Assembly (NCBI RefSeq): GCF_042453785.1
Contig: NC_091661.1
Location: forward strand, 30,743,501 to 30,807,500
DNA length: 64,000 nt
Direction of reading: 5' to 3'
Source: Malus domestica
Taxonomy: Eukaryota; Streptophyta; Magnoliopsida; Rosales; Rosaceae
A model generated the notes under the pieces. The model did not search any database and had not been told where the DNA came from. It worked only from the letters and a program-made list of their open reading frames with translations. The position numbers and the translations under genes are program-made. Of this stretch, positions 35,264-46,811 are shown piece by piece. Numbering within the stretch: position 1 is the stretch's first letter; every line of letters begins with the position of its first letter.

Positions 35264-35485
35264 GAGAGAGGATCTCGCCGGATCCTCTTTGTGAGGATTC
35301 CGAGGATCCTCCAATCACATTTGTTCATCGTACATTGTGCAGTCATTTTTTGTCAGGTATTGTTTATATTCAATTTTAAATAAAAAAATTTACAATGATT
35401 TCTGACCACACAATGTACGAATGTACGGTTGTGATTTGAGATTCCCCGAGATCCTCACAAAGAGGATCCGGCAAGGATCCTCATT
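35264..35485. mobile_element. MITE, GGATCCTC family (copy 3)
   Basis: Left part GATCTCGCCGGATCCTCTTT and right part AAGAGGATCCGGCAAGGATC are inverted relatives of the copies at 31.4 and 32.9 kb. CCAAGACAAA occurs on both sides (35254-35263, 35486-35495), consistent with a 9-10 bp target duplication. Confidence 0.8.
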
Positions 35486-36128
35486 CCAAGACAAAATGCC
35501 TTTCTATTTCAATCCTAGAACATACGCCATTACTACTACTACTTGGTATCAAGCGAGGGGGCATAGATTCACTCCGGGTCTCACTGTTCGGAGCATCAAG
35601 ATCAGGTAATCCGGATCGCTTAAATTGAATATGTCGGTCCCCATTAACCCATTTCGCTAGCCTACCTTATCACACAAACCAAGAGTTTTGATCACTTTTT
35701 CACATAAACCAAAATCCAAATTTTCTTGTCTTTAAACTCTGAACAATAAAGTTTGGTGAGGATCCAAATTTAGGTTCTAGGTTATAGCATTTGCCTTAAA
35801 GATAAATTATCATTTATGAGTGTTTTCATTGGCATATCTCAGGAGAAAAGCTTGAGTGGAGGTGTCTCACAATGTTACCTATATTACTTTTTCCAAAAAC
35901 TTGAATATTAATGTGAGAGACAATTATTTCGAAATTTCTCTAATATTTAAGAATTTAGGACTAATATAGTCTTGCTAAAAACTATTTTTGTTTATTAGAT
36001 TTTAGGACTTAAACAAGATTTTTTTTTAGATTTTAATCTGAATGGTTTTTGAAATTCAGTTTAAGTTCTTATTTTTAAAATTTACCATCTTTAAGTAATT
36101 ATAGCACATTTATTATTATAAACTTAGC
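35486..36128. other. AT-rich spacer between MITE and Cassandra element
   Basis: I see no gene, RNA or clear repeat in this stretch. Confidence 0.55.
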
Positions 36129-36133
36129 ATATG

Positions 36134-36903
36134 TGTCACATCCTAGCCCGGGCCCCCACGACATCCCGGGTTCGACTCCACCGTAGCACGATATTATCCA
36201 CTTTGGTCCCCGACCACACCTTCAAACGATATTATTCACTTTGGGGCCCACACCTTCAAACGATATTATTCACTTTGGGCCCCGACCACACCTTCAAACG
36301 ATATTATCCACTTTGGGCCCTGACCACACCTTCACGATTTTGTTTCTGGGAACTCACACAAGAACTTCCAATGGGTCACCCATCCTAGGATAGCTCTCGA
36401 TCGAACTCGCTTAACTTCGGGTTCCTACGGAACCCGAAGCCAGTGAGCTCCCAAAAGACCTCGTGCTAGGTAGAGATGGGAATATACATATAAGGCTTAG
36501 ATGATCTACTCCCCTAGGCAATGTGGGATGTAACAATCCACCCCCCTTAGGGGCCCGACGTCCTCGTTGGCACACTTTCGGCCAAGGATTGACTCTGATA
36601 CCAAATTGGTACATCCCATCCCGGGCCCCCATCATATCCCGAGCTCGACTTCACCGTAAGCACGATATTGTCCGTTTTGGGCCTCGACCACGCCTTCACA
36701 ATTTTGTTTCTAGGAACTCACACGAGAACTTCCCAATGGGTCACACCCATCCTGGGATTGCTCTCGCACGAACTCGCTGAACTTCAGAGTTCCTACGAAA
36801 CCCGAAGCCAGTGAGCTCTCAAAAGGCCTCGTGCTAGGTAGAGATGAGAATATACATATAAGGCTTACATGATACACTCCCTTGGACGATGTGGGATGTA
36901 ACA
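36134..36903 (-). mobile_element. Cassandra-type TRIM with 5S rRNA-like LTRs
   Basis: On the minus strand the 5' LTR (36903-36607) starts TGTTACATCCCACATCG and is followed by the primer-binding site TGGTATCAGAGTCAATCC. The short interior contains GGGGGGTGGAT (polypurine-like), then the 3' LTR (36535-36134). Both LTRs contain a 5S-rRNA-like block (GAACTCTGAAGTTCAGCG ... CCAGGATGGGTG on the minus strand), the hallmark of Cassandra, where the 5S internal promoter is retained. The 5 bp ATATG flanks the element (36129-36133 and 36904-36908). The LTRs differ in length (297 and 402 bp) because the 3' LTR gained tandem repeats. Confidence 0.93.
36189..36330 (-). repeat. Four tandem repeats in one Cassandra LTR
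   Basis: CGATATTATCCACTTTGG-type units begin at 36189, 36227, 36261 and 36299 (38, 34 and 38 bp apart). The other LTR has a single unit (near 36663). This explains the LTR length difference. Confidence 0.85.
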
Positions 36904-37044
36904 ATATGAAATTCTCTACTCATCTATAATTAATGTATTTTTTGTGTGCTCCAATTATATTAATACATAAAACAATTTATTCATAATTCAAATTCTTATC
37001 ATTAAAAGAAAGTCAACAACAAAAAAAAAACAATTTATATTTTC

Positions 37045-37215
37045 AAAAACTCGTAGGTACGGAAGTATCGGTACAAATAAATCGGTACACAAGTTTCGGC
37101 ACAAATATATAGGTACATAAGTTTCGATATACAAATGTACCTAAGTTTTGGTACAAATATGTAGGTACATAAGTTTCGGTATGAATGTATCAGTACGTAG
37201 CTATAGTATCTAAGC
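37045..37215. repeat. GGTACATAAGTTTCGG minisatellite
   Basis: About six degenerate copies of a 24-30 bp unit with AGGTACATAAGTTTCGGTA at its core. A similar GTACCTAAATGT array lies at 59270-59800 on the other orientation. Confidence 0.7.
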
Positions 37216-37324
37216 ATAAATAGGTACATAGTATGCATATGGAGAAATTTGCACACAATAGATGACAATATATGGATTTCTTATTATGAAAATTTAATGA
37301 ATTATCAATGATATATAAGATTTT

Positions 37325-37820
37325 GGTTGAATTGTCAATTTAGTTCTTGAATTATCACCCAAGTGAAAATTAGATCTCTAAACTACTTTTTAGAACAATC
37401 AGTCATTGAATTATAAAAATCTGCCAATTACATCCCTAATATTAGATTTGAAGATACTATATTCAATTTTCCGTCAATTCAAGTCACGTTACTTGCATGT
37501 GATACACATTGGAGGGTAGATTGATAATTTTTCATAAAGAAATAGTGTATGAAATTAACTTTAGAGGGTAAATTAGACATTAGATTCACAACCTATATAA
37601 AATGTTAAGGGCCTATAGGTGAAAAATGACGGTTTTACACTCGAAAGTGTGTCAAGTGACTTAAGTTGACGAAAAATTGGATAAAATAGCTTTGAATATA
37701 ATAGTAGAGATGAAATTAACAATTTTTAATAAATTTAGGGACTTATTTTTCCGAAAAAATAATTCAGGGACCTAATTTTCACTGAAATGATAATCCAGAG
37801 ACTAAATCGGCACTTCTCCT
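37325..37820. mobile_element. Diverged fold-back element, about 490 bp
   Basis: The left arm (AATTTAGTTCTTGAATTATC, then GTGAAAATTAGATCTCTAAA, then CAATTTTCCGTCAATTCAAG) is matched on the right in reverse order and orientation (CTTAAGTTGACGAAAAATTG, then CAGGGACCTAATTTTCACT, then GATAATCCAGAGACTAAAT). The arms are about 165 bp with visible divergence, so the element is older than the hairpin at 24.4-25.0 kb. Confidence 0.7.
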
Positions 37821-40800
37821 AAGATTTTTATTGTTTAAGAGAATCAATATATAACCTACATAAAGAATTCAGTAATTATTACAGCCTAATTAATGTTTGA
37901 AAATTACAATTAAATACCAAGGACTATAGTTAATTTTTAATCTCAGACAAGGTTTAATTCAAATAGTAATCTTCTTTAAGGATTGGAATAGAATATTTCA
38001 AAAAAAATATATATAAAAACCGTGGAGAATGAAGAAGTGTGAAGGGAGGTGATGGGGTAAGATCTTAAGAGGGAAAATACAAGATATTATATGAAAAGGA
38101 GTTAACAATAAAACTAATAATTTGAATTTGTTTTCAGTTTTTTGTTTTTTAGTTTCATTTTGTGTCCCCTATTCGAAAGAAGACAATGAATGGAAGCATG
38201 AAAAATAGAAAACAAGGTTCTCCAAATGATGAGAAGAATGACTCAAACACAACTTCACCAACTGATGGAAGAATGACTCAAACACAACACAATGACACAT
38301 CATCATCATCATCTTTGAGTGAAAATTTTTGACTTCCGAATTTATTCTTGAGCTTGATGACAACGTTTTTAATAAGTTTAAACAAAACCGTGTATAGGTT
38401 TAATTTACTTTGATTTGTTGTGATTAAATAATTAAGTTGCAAATCAACCTTTTGGCAAAGAAAAAGGAAGATCGTATAGACTACTAGGCCAGGGAACATA
38501 ATATTACATGGTGAAGGTGTTAAGGCAGAATATCCTGTCGCGAACCTTCCGAAACAGGCAGCAACTTGGTAAGAATTTTCTTATTATATGCACTCGGATT
38601 CTTTGTATTTTTTATTTGTCATTCTTTTTACTGTGCATGGTTCATGATTTGGCTGCCTACCTACTTATTAGCACTAACATTTATCAACTTGAAAATGAAA
38701 AGCAAAAGACATTAATAGATTATTGAAATTGTCAAAGTAAAGGAAATTAATCCAAAATTATCTTTGTAATTATTGCATGTATTATAGGAATGTAATTTTC
38801 AATTAGCATTAATGTACGATACTCATCTAAATATGGATGGGTAGTGCTAGAGAGACTAAATTTATAGTAAAATTTTGCAAAGTAAATGACATGTAAGTTG
38901 ATGATTGGATTGTTACTTAATAATTGATAAACGTGCTCATTTCTATTGGTGACATATCATTTAATTTGCAAATTTTGTTTACAAATTTAGTTTCCCTAGC
39001 AATATTACCCAGGATTTATATAGGGTTTATGATTTGCTCTCTTGATGAGTTTGTTATCAATAAAGCTATCGTTTTTATTAAAAAAAAAATATTACACGGA
39101 GTGATATTTCTATATAAATGAAGAACCGAGAACCGTTCGAAAGTTTGTCTGGTATATATTGTTTTCAAATTTCTCTTTGTGGAACTTGAAAATGAAATTT
39201 TCCTAGGGGCAAATTTTAAATGTGAGGTTATACGATGAAAAGGCAAGTGATAGAGCTCTTAGCACTTTTTAAGAAACTTCAGGGGTACGAGGGTTTTTTA
39301 ACAAAAAAATGAAAAATAAATGATTACATTGCTGGCGAAAAATGTTTTGCTGAGTTTTGGTGAAAACTTTCAAAGCTATGATGAATTTTGGGTCCATCGG
39401 TTCTGCGAAACTACAAATTTTTACATCTTTGCCAATAAGATCACAGAATTGAAGCCCCATGTTTAGTTCTGGAAATATATTATTCAAAAAATGTGAATGG
39501 ACGACGGTCGAATAGGATGCGTAGCTCATGAGCTTGATCAAGCTCCACTCAAAATGGTTTGACCAAACCAAAAATCCTCCACTCAAATAATATATTGCCA
39601 ATGGTTTCCTTCCTTCGTCACAAAACCAAAGCCAATTAGTTTGTTTTAAGAAAGCAAATATTCATGGAACTTCCTTGTTATTAAATGCTTTTCCGTTTAT
39701 ACGCCCCTTTTGATGAAGGGTGGTGGTAGTATGATATTCATACATTCATTTTTATGTCTTATACATTTTTTTTTAATTTTTAATCGTCGAATCAATGTAT
39801 TTAAGAATATTAATGGACAAAAACTAACAAGAGTGTATGAGAGGTAACAATAAGTGTGTGAATAACACTATGCTTGATGAAAATCTCGCTTTTCCTTCTG
39901 AATTTGCAATTTTGCGGCTTTGCTTTATGTATTTTCATCCCGAGTCTCAAGTGACCTCATTACTTCAAGTTAGGAAAATGTTAACTTTGTTGTTGTAGAA
40001 CTAGAGAGAGAGAAAAAAAAAACAATGTTTCGAGCAAAACATCGATTCCACACAGCCAAGTTAGCAATTTTTCTGATCAACTAGATAAAACTGGATAACA
40101 TAGATCAGGTAATGAAAGTGTATGAGCAAAGGCATACAATGGCTTTCCTTTTTGTTCTCTCCTCAAACTAGGGACTAGAGAGTTGTTTCTAGGGACTAGA
40201 GAGTTGTTTCAAGTAGAAAAGTAAGATTTCCGGAATTAAATTTAGGGTTTATGAAATTCAGGAATATACAGAATAAATTGTGTAAAGAATAATGGAAACC
40301 ACATCATCAGTGAAAACAACATTTGTGTGTTTCACAATTCTAATCACTAGCACGTCTAGAATTTATTTACAAAACCATGGTGCAGGTTAAGTTTGAAACA
40401 AAATATAGATGCCGAATCATTCCTAAAAGTGAATAATTCTAGATGTTCGTTTTTCAATCTGAATGTATAAGAAAATGTAATATTTCGAGCAAAAAATCAG
40501 TTATGCATCAGCTAAAATTAACTATTTTTCTAACCAACATAACGAAATCAGGTAACATGGGACACGAAATGATAGTGTTATATTAGACTTAATTAATCTA
40601 AAATCCTCTTCGTAATTGGAAAATGCAGTATAAGAATGTAATTTCCAGCTGTAATTATTATAGGATTCCTACCTCAATAGGGATTAATATAACCCTATAT
40701 ATGTTGTAATATTTTTACACTTCAATACAAGGAGTTACAATTCTATATACCATCACTCGTCTAGATTTTTTCTTTCATCATCCTCCCACGTATTCTCGTC

Positions 40801-41340
40801 TTCGTAATTCTACACAGAGTGGATTTTCCGGTATATACCGCAGGGATCATACAAACAAATAATCCTTGATTAAATGCAATTACTGTTCTTTATGCACTCT
40901 CCTGGATTGATTAGGGACTAAAAAGATGCTTGAAGTAGAAAAGTAGGATTTCACAGTAATTAACCTTACTGCAGCATGATTAAATGGAAGCCACGTCATT
41001 AGTGAAAACAGCTAACACTTCTCAACTTGTATTTTGCATGTCTTCCAACTAGAATATATGCATGCGTCGCTCCTGTGCAGCTTCATTCTGAACGCCAAAA
41101 TCTAAGATGCAAAGTCAATCCACAAGTTTATAAAAAACACAGAGCACTTGTTCTGCTTTTAATTTTTTTATTGTTCTCTAACTATTCATCTCACTCACTC
41201 GTATATATATATATATATGCATTCCCAGCAGGCTGTACATATCGGTCAAACACTTCAGGCTATTCATTCTTAAGTCCTTAGTGAATACTAATCTTGTCTT
41301 TAACTACAAATCATTGCCGAGGGAAAAATCAACGTCCAAG
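37821..41340. other. Gene-poor stretch upstream of SWEET
   Basis: No gene is supported. It contains the MITE at 38839-39010 and a diverged direct duplication: about 40020-40330 resembles 40478-41015 (shared phrases TTTCGAGCAAAA, AGTAGAAAAGTA, CGTCATTAGTGAAAACA), with extra sequence at about 40580-40860 in the second copy. A TA run lies at 41202-41217. An open frame at 39269-39601 (-) of about 110 codons has no recognisable family. Confidence 0.5.
38839..39010. mobile_element. MITE, GGGTAATGCTAGGGAGACTAA family (copy 2)
   Basis: Left end GGGTAGTGCTAGAGAGAC and right end GTTTCCCTAGCAATATTACCC are inverted relatives. The interior AAATGACATGTAAGTTGATG matches the copy at 14236-14387. Confidence 0.75.
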
Positions 41341-42618
41341 ATGTTGCGATTGGTGATCGGAGTGATGGGTGAGCGATATATACTTACTACATTGTTCATA
41401 AACCTCATACTGATGTAGCAGAAAGGTTTCTTAGCAATGTTAATTATATCATAATTTGTATACTGTTTGTTGCAGGGAATGCTGCCGCTTTGCTGCTTTT
41501 CGCTGCTCCAACGTAATGTCAACTGTGAAAACACTCTTACTTTTATTCTACTACCTAGTTCAAAATTCGTAGCTGATAATACTAAATGTGTTTCCTGCAG
41601 ATTGACTATGTCGAGAATCGTAAGGAAGAAAAGCACAGAGGGGTTTTCGTGTGTACCTTACGTCACTACGCTGCTCAACTGTCTCCTTTACACTTGGTAT
41701 GGACTCCCAGTTGTAAGCAACAAGTGGGAAAACGTTCCGCTCTTCACCATTAACGGCACAGGGATTCTTTTCGAGCTCTCATTCATCATCATCTATTTGT
41801 GGTTTTCTACAGCACGAGGGAAGGCAAGTTTCTATTAATTGACACAATATTTTGGTTTTCATAGAAAAGTTTCAGGTGCCATGCAACATCTGCATGGGAT
41901 GCGTGAAAATATAAGGTGAGGTAATATACGTTAACTGTTGAATACTATGGAATTGCAGATAAAAGTAACTGCGACTGTGATACCTGCTATTGTGGTGTTC
42001 TGCATCACCGCCATTATCTCAGCCGTCGTTTTCCATGATCACCAACATCGAAAAGTATTTGTCGGAAGCGTCGCTATAGTGGCCTCTGTGTCAATGTATG
42101 CTTCTCCCCTGGTGGTTGTGGTAAGTAATTTCTTACGCATTGTTTCAAACACCATTAAAATCTTTCTATCGGTTACAAAAAATAAAGCTTCTCAAATGAA
42201 CATTTATAATTGCAGAAGCAAGTGATACTAACAAAGAACGTCGAATACATGCCATTCTACGTGTCTCTTTTCTCGTTCATCTCAAGCTCCCTCTGGATGG
42301 CTTATGGACTACTCAGCCACGACATCTTTGTTGCGGTTCGTATAAAAAAATTATACTCTACACCTTATTAATTGTTGTTCTGATACAAAAATGGAAGTAT
42401 GAAAAGGATTAACTTGAATTTTTCAACTTGAATTGCAGTCTCCTAATCTGGTCGGAACCCCATTGAGCATCCTTCAACTAGTTCTGTACTGCAAGTACAG
42501 GAAAGGGGGAACAGTGGAGTTACCAAACAAAAGGGATCCTGAAGGGAATAAGGTTAACGACGAAAAGACGATACAGCTGCAGGTTGTGATTTGTGACACA
42601 GAAAATGGCAAAAACTGA
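41341..42618 (+). CDS. SWEET sugar transporter (SWEET3-like)
   Basis: Six exons (41341-41368, 41476-41512, 41601-41823, 41959-42120, 42216-42335, 42439-42618) join to 249 residues. The protein has the two MtN3/saliva three-helix bundles and a linker helix of the seven-TM SWEET fold: TMSRIVRKKSTEGFSCVPYV, then LLYTWYGLP in the first; ASPLVVVKQVILTKNVEYMP, then FISSSLWMAYGLLSHD in the second. SWEETs let sugars diffuse down their gradient across plasma or vacuolar membranes. The sequence looks closest to clade I SWEET3. The short first exon (28 nt, MLRLVIGVMG) and exon 2 (37 nt) fit the family's exon pattern. Intron 3 uses a GC donor (AAG|GCAAGT). The C-terminal tail is charged and cytosolic. 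Substrate cannot be predicted. Confidence 0.94.
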
Positions 42619-43563
42619 AGAAAAAGAATACTCAAGGTTGGTTTAATTAGAGTGCTTCCATTTTCTTGAAGAATAATAGGTTTAATATGTTAAGTATATG
42701 TTAGTGGAGATTTAACACATTTACAATTCTGTCGCAGACTCGCAGCTAGTTGAAAACACAGTTTCTCACAGCAGTTATCGGTTTAACTCAATAATTCTCC
42801 GAGGGGGCGGTGAAAGCAGTAGGGTGTTGTAAAACAGAGCTCTTAAACTGTCGCAATTTCTTATGAACTTACTAAGTGTGTCAAATTTGTATATAAAATC
42901 GCTGATATGTAATGAAAAGTTTATTTTCTTACTCAGTATCAATTCGTAAATTTTCCGATGTACGCCATAGAGAGAAGTAACAGCGATAATTAGCTTCGAC
43001 AAAGAGCTGATATATTAACTCTTACGATGGTAATCCGATTTTCGTTAATAATCAAGGAATAAAATATCGATGATATTGGAAATATCGGTAGTCCAAAAAT
43101 ACGGAAATTTCGATGGAAATATCGAAATATTATCGATATCGATAAAATTAAAAACCACGGAAATTGTAAGAAAAACTTGGAAATTTTTATTAAAACTTTG
43201 CAGAATGTTTATTTAGTCAATTATCTATTAGTTTATCACAAAAAATTAGAAGGAAATGCATTGCATGATAGATATAACTATTTAAGTTGATTATATAGCG
43301 AGCTGGCAAACATTATGAGTGTAGAAAATATGTAGTAATTAATAAAAGAAGTTTAAACACACCATAATAATTTATATATAATGAATTAGTACAATATTTT
43401 ACACTTTATACATTGCATGGTAAGATACATGAGTGACTTAGCAAGGTCTAAAATATCGATAATATCGGAAATATCGGTAGTCCAAAAACACGGAAATTTC
43501 GATGGAAATATCGGGATATTATGAATATTTTAGACCATGCTAATAACACAATCAGATTGAACG
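42619..43563. other. 3' spacer with ATATCG-type direct repeats
   Basis: Two direct copies of an about 85 bp segment (43060-43145 and 43449-43530) share GGAAATATCGGTAGTCCAAA and ACGGAAATTTCGATGGAAAT. Together they may be the ends of a non-autonomous repeat of about 470 bp. No gene is seen. Confidence 0.55.
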
Positions 43564-45732
43564 CTAAAATTTATATATATTTGCTGTCAGATACTCCAAT
43601 GTTTCATAAATCAGATTACAATGAAGATGGGACTTATCTTCTACACAGAATACATGAACTTTCCTGTTCAGCTCAATCCAACTACATCCAGGATCCTTTT
43701 TCACCTCCAAGTTTCTCAATCGCTTCCTCGCGTTCATCTTCGCCCCCCACTTTCCCAGTACTGCATATATGTTCGATAAGAGTATATATGCGGAGGCTGG
43801 TTCTGGATCGAAACATAACATTTTCTCAGCCACCCTCTCGCCCAGTTCCATATCTATCCAGAACCAACAAGCATTTAGCAGAGCTCCCCAGATAACCCCA
43901 TCTGGTTCAGTTGGCATTTCTTGAATAAACTCCATAGCTTCTTGTAAACAACCAGACCGACCGAGAAGATCCACTACACATGCATAGTGTTCAAGTGTAG
44001 GGTTTACTCCGTAATTTTTTTCCATCAGGTGGAAAATTCTCATCCCTTCGTTGACTAGACCAGCACGACAGCAAGCAGAGAGAATTGCCACAAAAGTAGC
44101 AGCATTCGGAATGATTCCTTGCTTTAACATTTTCTCAAACAGCAACATTGCCTTTGAGACAAGCCCGTACTGTGCATACCCGTTAATGAGAGCTGTCCAA
44201 GCTGCCACATTGGGTGAACCAATGCAGATGAATGATGCTTCGGCATCGGTGATGCTTCCGCATTTGGAGTACATATCTATCAGGGATGTCCCAACATACA
44301 CATCTGATTCAAATGGTGTTTTAATCAAATGACCATGAAGTACTTGTCCTGATTGAAGGGATCCAAGGCATGAACAGGCATGAAACAGAGCAGAGAAAGT
44401 GGATCTTGTACGGTCTATTGACAATTTGTGCATTGTTGCGTATAACTCCAAAGCCTCCTCATGCTGGTGATTTTGAATGTAACCCGACATCATGGCGTTC
44501 CATGTCACAGGGTTTCTTTCCTCCTTTGTTTCTTCAAAAATCTTTGAAGCCTTATCGATATCACCATTCCTAGAATACACAGAAATCATAGTATTTGAAG
44601 AAATTATAGTTCTATGAGGCATACTCTTAAATAATCTCTTTGATTCATCGACTTGACCACTCGTTGCATAACCTTTAATCATCAAGTTATACGAAACTGA
44701 ATCCTTTTCTTTTAGTATATCGAAAATTCGCTTTGCATCTTCAATCCTATCCATCAACACAAGTCCTCCAATAAGCGAATTCGAAGCATTTAAACTCGGG
44801 CTTTCTATTCTATCATAAACTCTCCTGGCACAATGAACAGCTCCACAAACACAATAAAATTCTAGTAATGCACCACCAATCGATTCATCAGACTCAAAAC
44901 CATGTTTGATCAAAATTCCATGCACAGCCTTCCCTACACACAGCTCTCCTAATCTCCCACAAGCCCTTATAACACAATCCAAAGTAAACTCGTTAGGCGC
45001 CACCCGATCACTCATCATCCATTTAAACAGCTCCAAGGCTCTCTTACACCCATCCTCGCTCTTAGCGTACCACGAAATCATTGTAGTCCATGCCAAAACA
45101 TCCCGCTTCGGCATGTTCACAAACAACTCCGTAGCTTCACTCATCAAATTACACTGCACATAGCCCACAAGCAATAAGCTCCACAACAAATCATTTCCAC
45201 CGCGCAGCTCATTGAAAACCTGCTTAGCATCCTCAATTTTAAGGCAACTAGCGTAAAAGTACAACAGAGAACTACCCAAAAGCTCAAAGCACTCTAACCC
45301 AGATTTCAAAACCAAGCAATGAACCTCCTTTCCCTCACTCAAAGACCCCGAACGCGCGCACGCGCTGAGAGTTGTCATAAAAGTCGTCTCATTTAGCCTT
45401 ACATTGCCGTGATGCATATCTGAGACCAACCATAAAGCCTCGCTGAATCTTCCCCACTTTGAATATCCAGAAATCATGGTGTTCCATGAGACGAGGGTTC
45501 TCATTGGCATTTCGTCGAACATTTTCCGGGCAACATCTAGCTGCCCGCTTTTGCAGTGGCGAGTTATGCAAATGTTGGTGGAAACTATGTTGGGGTCTTG
45601 GGTTTTCGTAGTTTTGTAATTCAGGGTTGAGAATTGTTCAAGGTTTGGCTTCCATCGGTTGTGCTTCCATGTTCCCGCCATCAACGTTTTCAGAGAGAGC
45701 AAAGAGGTGAATGCAGGTGACGACGTCGTCAT
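43564..45732 (-). CDS. PLS-class pentatricopeptide repeat protein with E/E+ domains
   Basis: A single 722-codon exon with no intron, as is normal for this family. The N terminus (MTTSSPAFTSLLSLKTLMAG) is Ser/Thr/Leu-rich and acid-poor, fitting an organelle transit peptide. Degenerate 31-36 residue PPR motifs fill about residues 45-600, for example LVSWNTMISGYSKWGRFSEA, VLAWTTMISWYAKSEDG and VYVGTSLIDMYSKCGSITDA. The C terminus has the E and E+ regions (HYACVVDLLGRSGCLQEAME, then PASAYILLSNIYAVLGKW, then KKDPGCSWIELNRKVHVF) but no DYW deaminase domain. Proteins of this type bind organelle RNA and usually select C-to-U editing sites, recruiting a DYW protein in trans. The target cannot be predicted here. 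The reading frame is intact. Confidence 0.93.
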   Translation of the reverse strand: MTTSSPAFTSLLSLKTLMAGTWKHNRWKPNLEQFSTLNYKTTKTQDPNIVSTNICITRHCKSGQLDVARKMFDEMPMRTLVSWNTMISGYSKWGRFSEALWLVSDMHHGNVRLNETTFMTTLSACARSGSLSEGKEVHCLVLKSGLECFELLGSSLLYFYASCLKIEDAKQVFNELRGGNDLLWSLLLVGYVQCNLMSEATELFVNMPKRDVLAWTTMISWYAKSEDGCKRALELFKWMMSDRVAPNEFTLDCVIRACGRLGELCVGKAVHGILIKHGFESDESIGGALLEFYCVCGAVHCARRVYDRIESPSLNASNSLIGGLVLMDRIEDAKRIFDILKEKDSVSYNLMIKGYATSGQVDESKRLFKSMPHRTIISSNTMISVYSRNGDIDKASKIFEETKEERNPVTWNAMMSGYIQNHQHEEALELYATMHKLSIDRTRSTFSALFHACSCLGSLQSGQVLHGHLIKTPFESDVYVGTSLIDMYSKCGSITDAEASFICIGSPNVAAWTALINGYAQYGLVSKAMLLFEKMLKQGIIPNAATFVAILSACCRAGLVNEGMRIFHLMEKNYGVNPTLEHYACVVDLLGRSGCLQEAMEFIQEMPTEPDGVIWGALLNACWFWIDMELGERVAEKMLCFDPEPASAYILLSNIYAVLGKWGAKMNARKRLRNLEVKKDPGCSWIELNRKVHVFCVEDKSHLHCNLIYETLEYLTANIYKF

Positions 45733-46638
45733 AGTATCAGCCTTAACCCCCGGTTTATGAATGTAACAAAATGATGGTTGGTGTTCATATCTTCAGTATG
45801 CAACTCTTTTTGCAAATATATACAGCTCCTTTAAGAAAGCGATCACTATTTTTTGGATTTGGGATGTCAATGCGAAAATGTACTATATATTATCGCTAGT
45901 CCATTATCAGAATTCATCATTCATAGACGTGCTGCTAAGTCGCAAAGTTGCCTCTACTCGATTCTGAGACCTCCGTAAGCCCATTGAAAACGTCAGACTG
46001 AAATCTACTCAGTTATTACGTCTTCGTTGGCCCATACGTGTTACGTGTTTCGTATCCGATATTTTTTTTATGTATATCCTACACATATTCAAATTAGGGC
46101 TGGAAAAAATTCTCAAAATTTCCAAACCAAACCGAAAAATTTCAAACCAAAACCATCCCCAAGTTCGGTAATCTCATCACGAAAAATACCGAAGTAGTCG
46201 GATTGGTTTTTCAAATCTTATCCCAAAACCTTTTGTTTTTTGGACAAGGATTGTCTGCCCTCCACTTCCGATGTTCTTTCCGTGCCCTCCTGTTTGTGTG
46301 GTCACGGTTAAGTCACGTCAACATTTTATATTACTATTCATTTTTATCTTATTATATTTATAAAAAATAATATAAAATATTAACGTGATTTAACCGTGAT
46401 CATACAAAACAAAAGAGCACGACGAAGACACGGGAAGTGGAGGGCAAACAATCATTGTCATTGTTTTATGAGGGTTTTTGGCTTTCGGTCCGTTCCTCTA
46501 GCAATAGCTATCTTTCTTCTTCACCTTTTTCATTTTTTATTCTCCTTTTGTCTGCCATCTTCACCAACCATTCATTTCCTTTTCTTTTTTTTATTTCTTG
46601 ATAGCATCATTGTCTGCCATCTTCCCACTCCCACTGAC
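45733..46638. other. Upstream region of the PPR gene and start of repeat nest
   Basis: The PPR promoter lies here. From about 46098 the DNA reads TTAGGGCTGGAAAAAATTCTC followed by CCAAACCAAACCGAAAAATTT, a type of word common in dispersed plant repeats. A matching TTCCGGTTCGGTATCCC block ends near 48590, suggesting one repeat interrupted by the intervening 2.1 kb. A pyrimidine-rich open frame at 46396-46695 is not a gene. Confidence 0.4.
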
Positions 46639-46811
46639 GAGAGATTTTTCAGTGATCCCATCACACGAAATGATACATCATGTGCCTCTAAATAAATAGT
46701 GGGTTATATGTGTTAAAATATTAATAATTTAAAAATTAAAATTTTTCACCACTTGCATAAAAACACATAGTGTACCATCCGTATTTTCGCCACAACTAAA
46801 AATTTTCCCTC
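46639..46811. mobile_element. MITE, GAGAGATTTTT family (intact copy)
   Basis: About 170 bp from GAGAGATTTTTCAGTGATCC to CACAACTAAAAATTTTCCCT, with inner palindrome words TGATACATCATGTG and CACATAGTGTACCATC. It matches 49916-50083 in opposite orientation. Confidence 0.75.

Noticed and set aside
36134-36903. 5S rRNA genes
   Set aside because: The 5S-like blocks lie inside Cassandra LTRs, are diverged, and are only partial compared with a true 5S gene.
39269-39601. A 110-codon minus-strand open frame
   Set aside because: The product looks more protein-like than most background frames, but I recognise no motif and no flanking exons. Not enough for a gene call without transcript data.
40575-40830. 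Possible solo LTR starting TGTTATATTAG and ending near TTCTACA
   Set aside because: It has TG...CA-like ends and a TATA-like interior, but the flanking 5 bp do not match and no second copy is present in the window.
46396-46695. A 99-codon frame rich in Phe/Leu/Ser
   Set aside because: It arises from a pyrimidine-rich tract and runs into a MITE. No domain.
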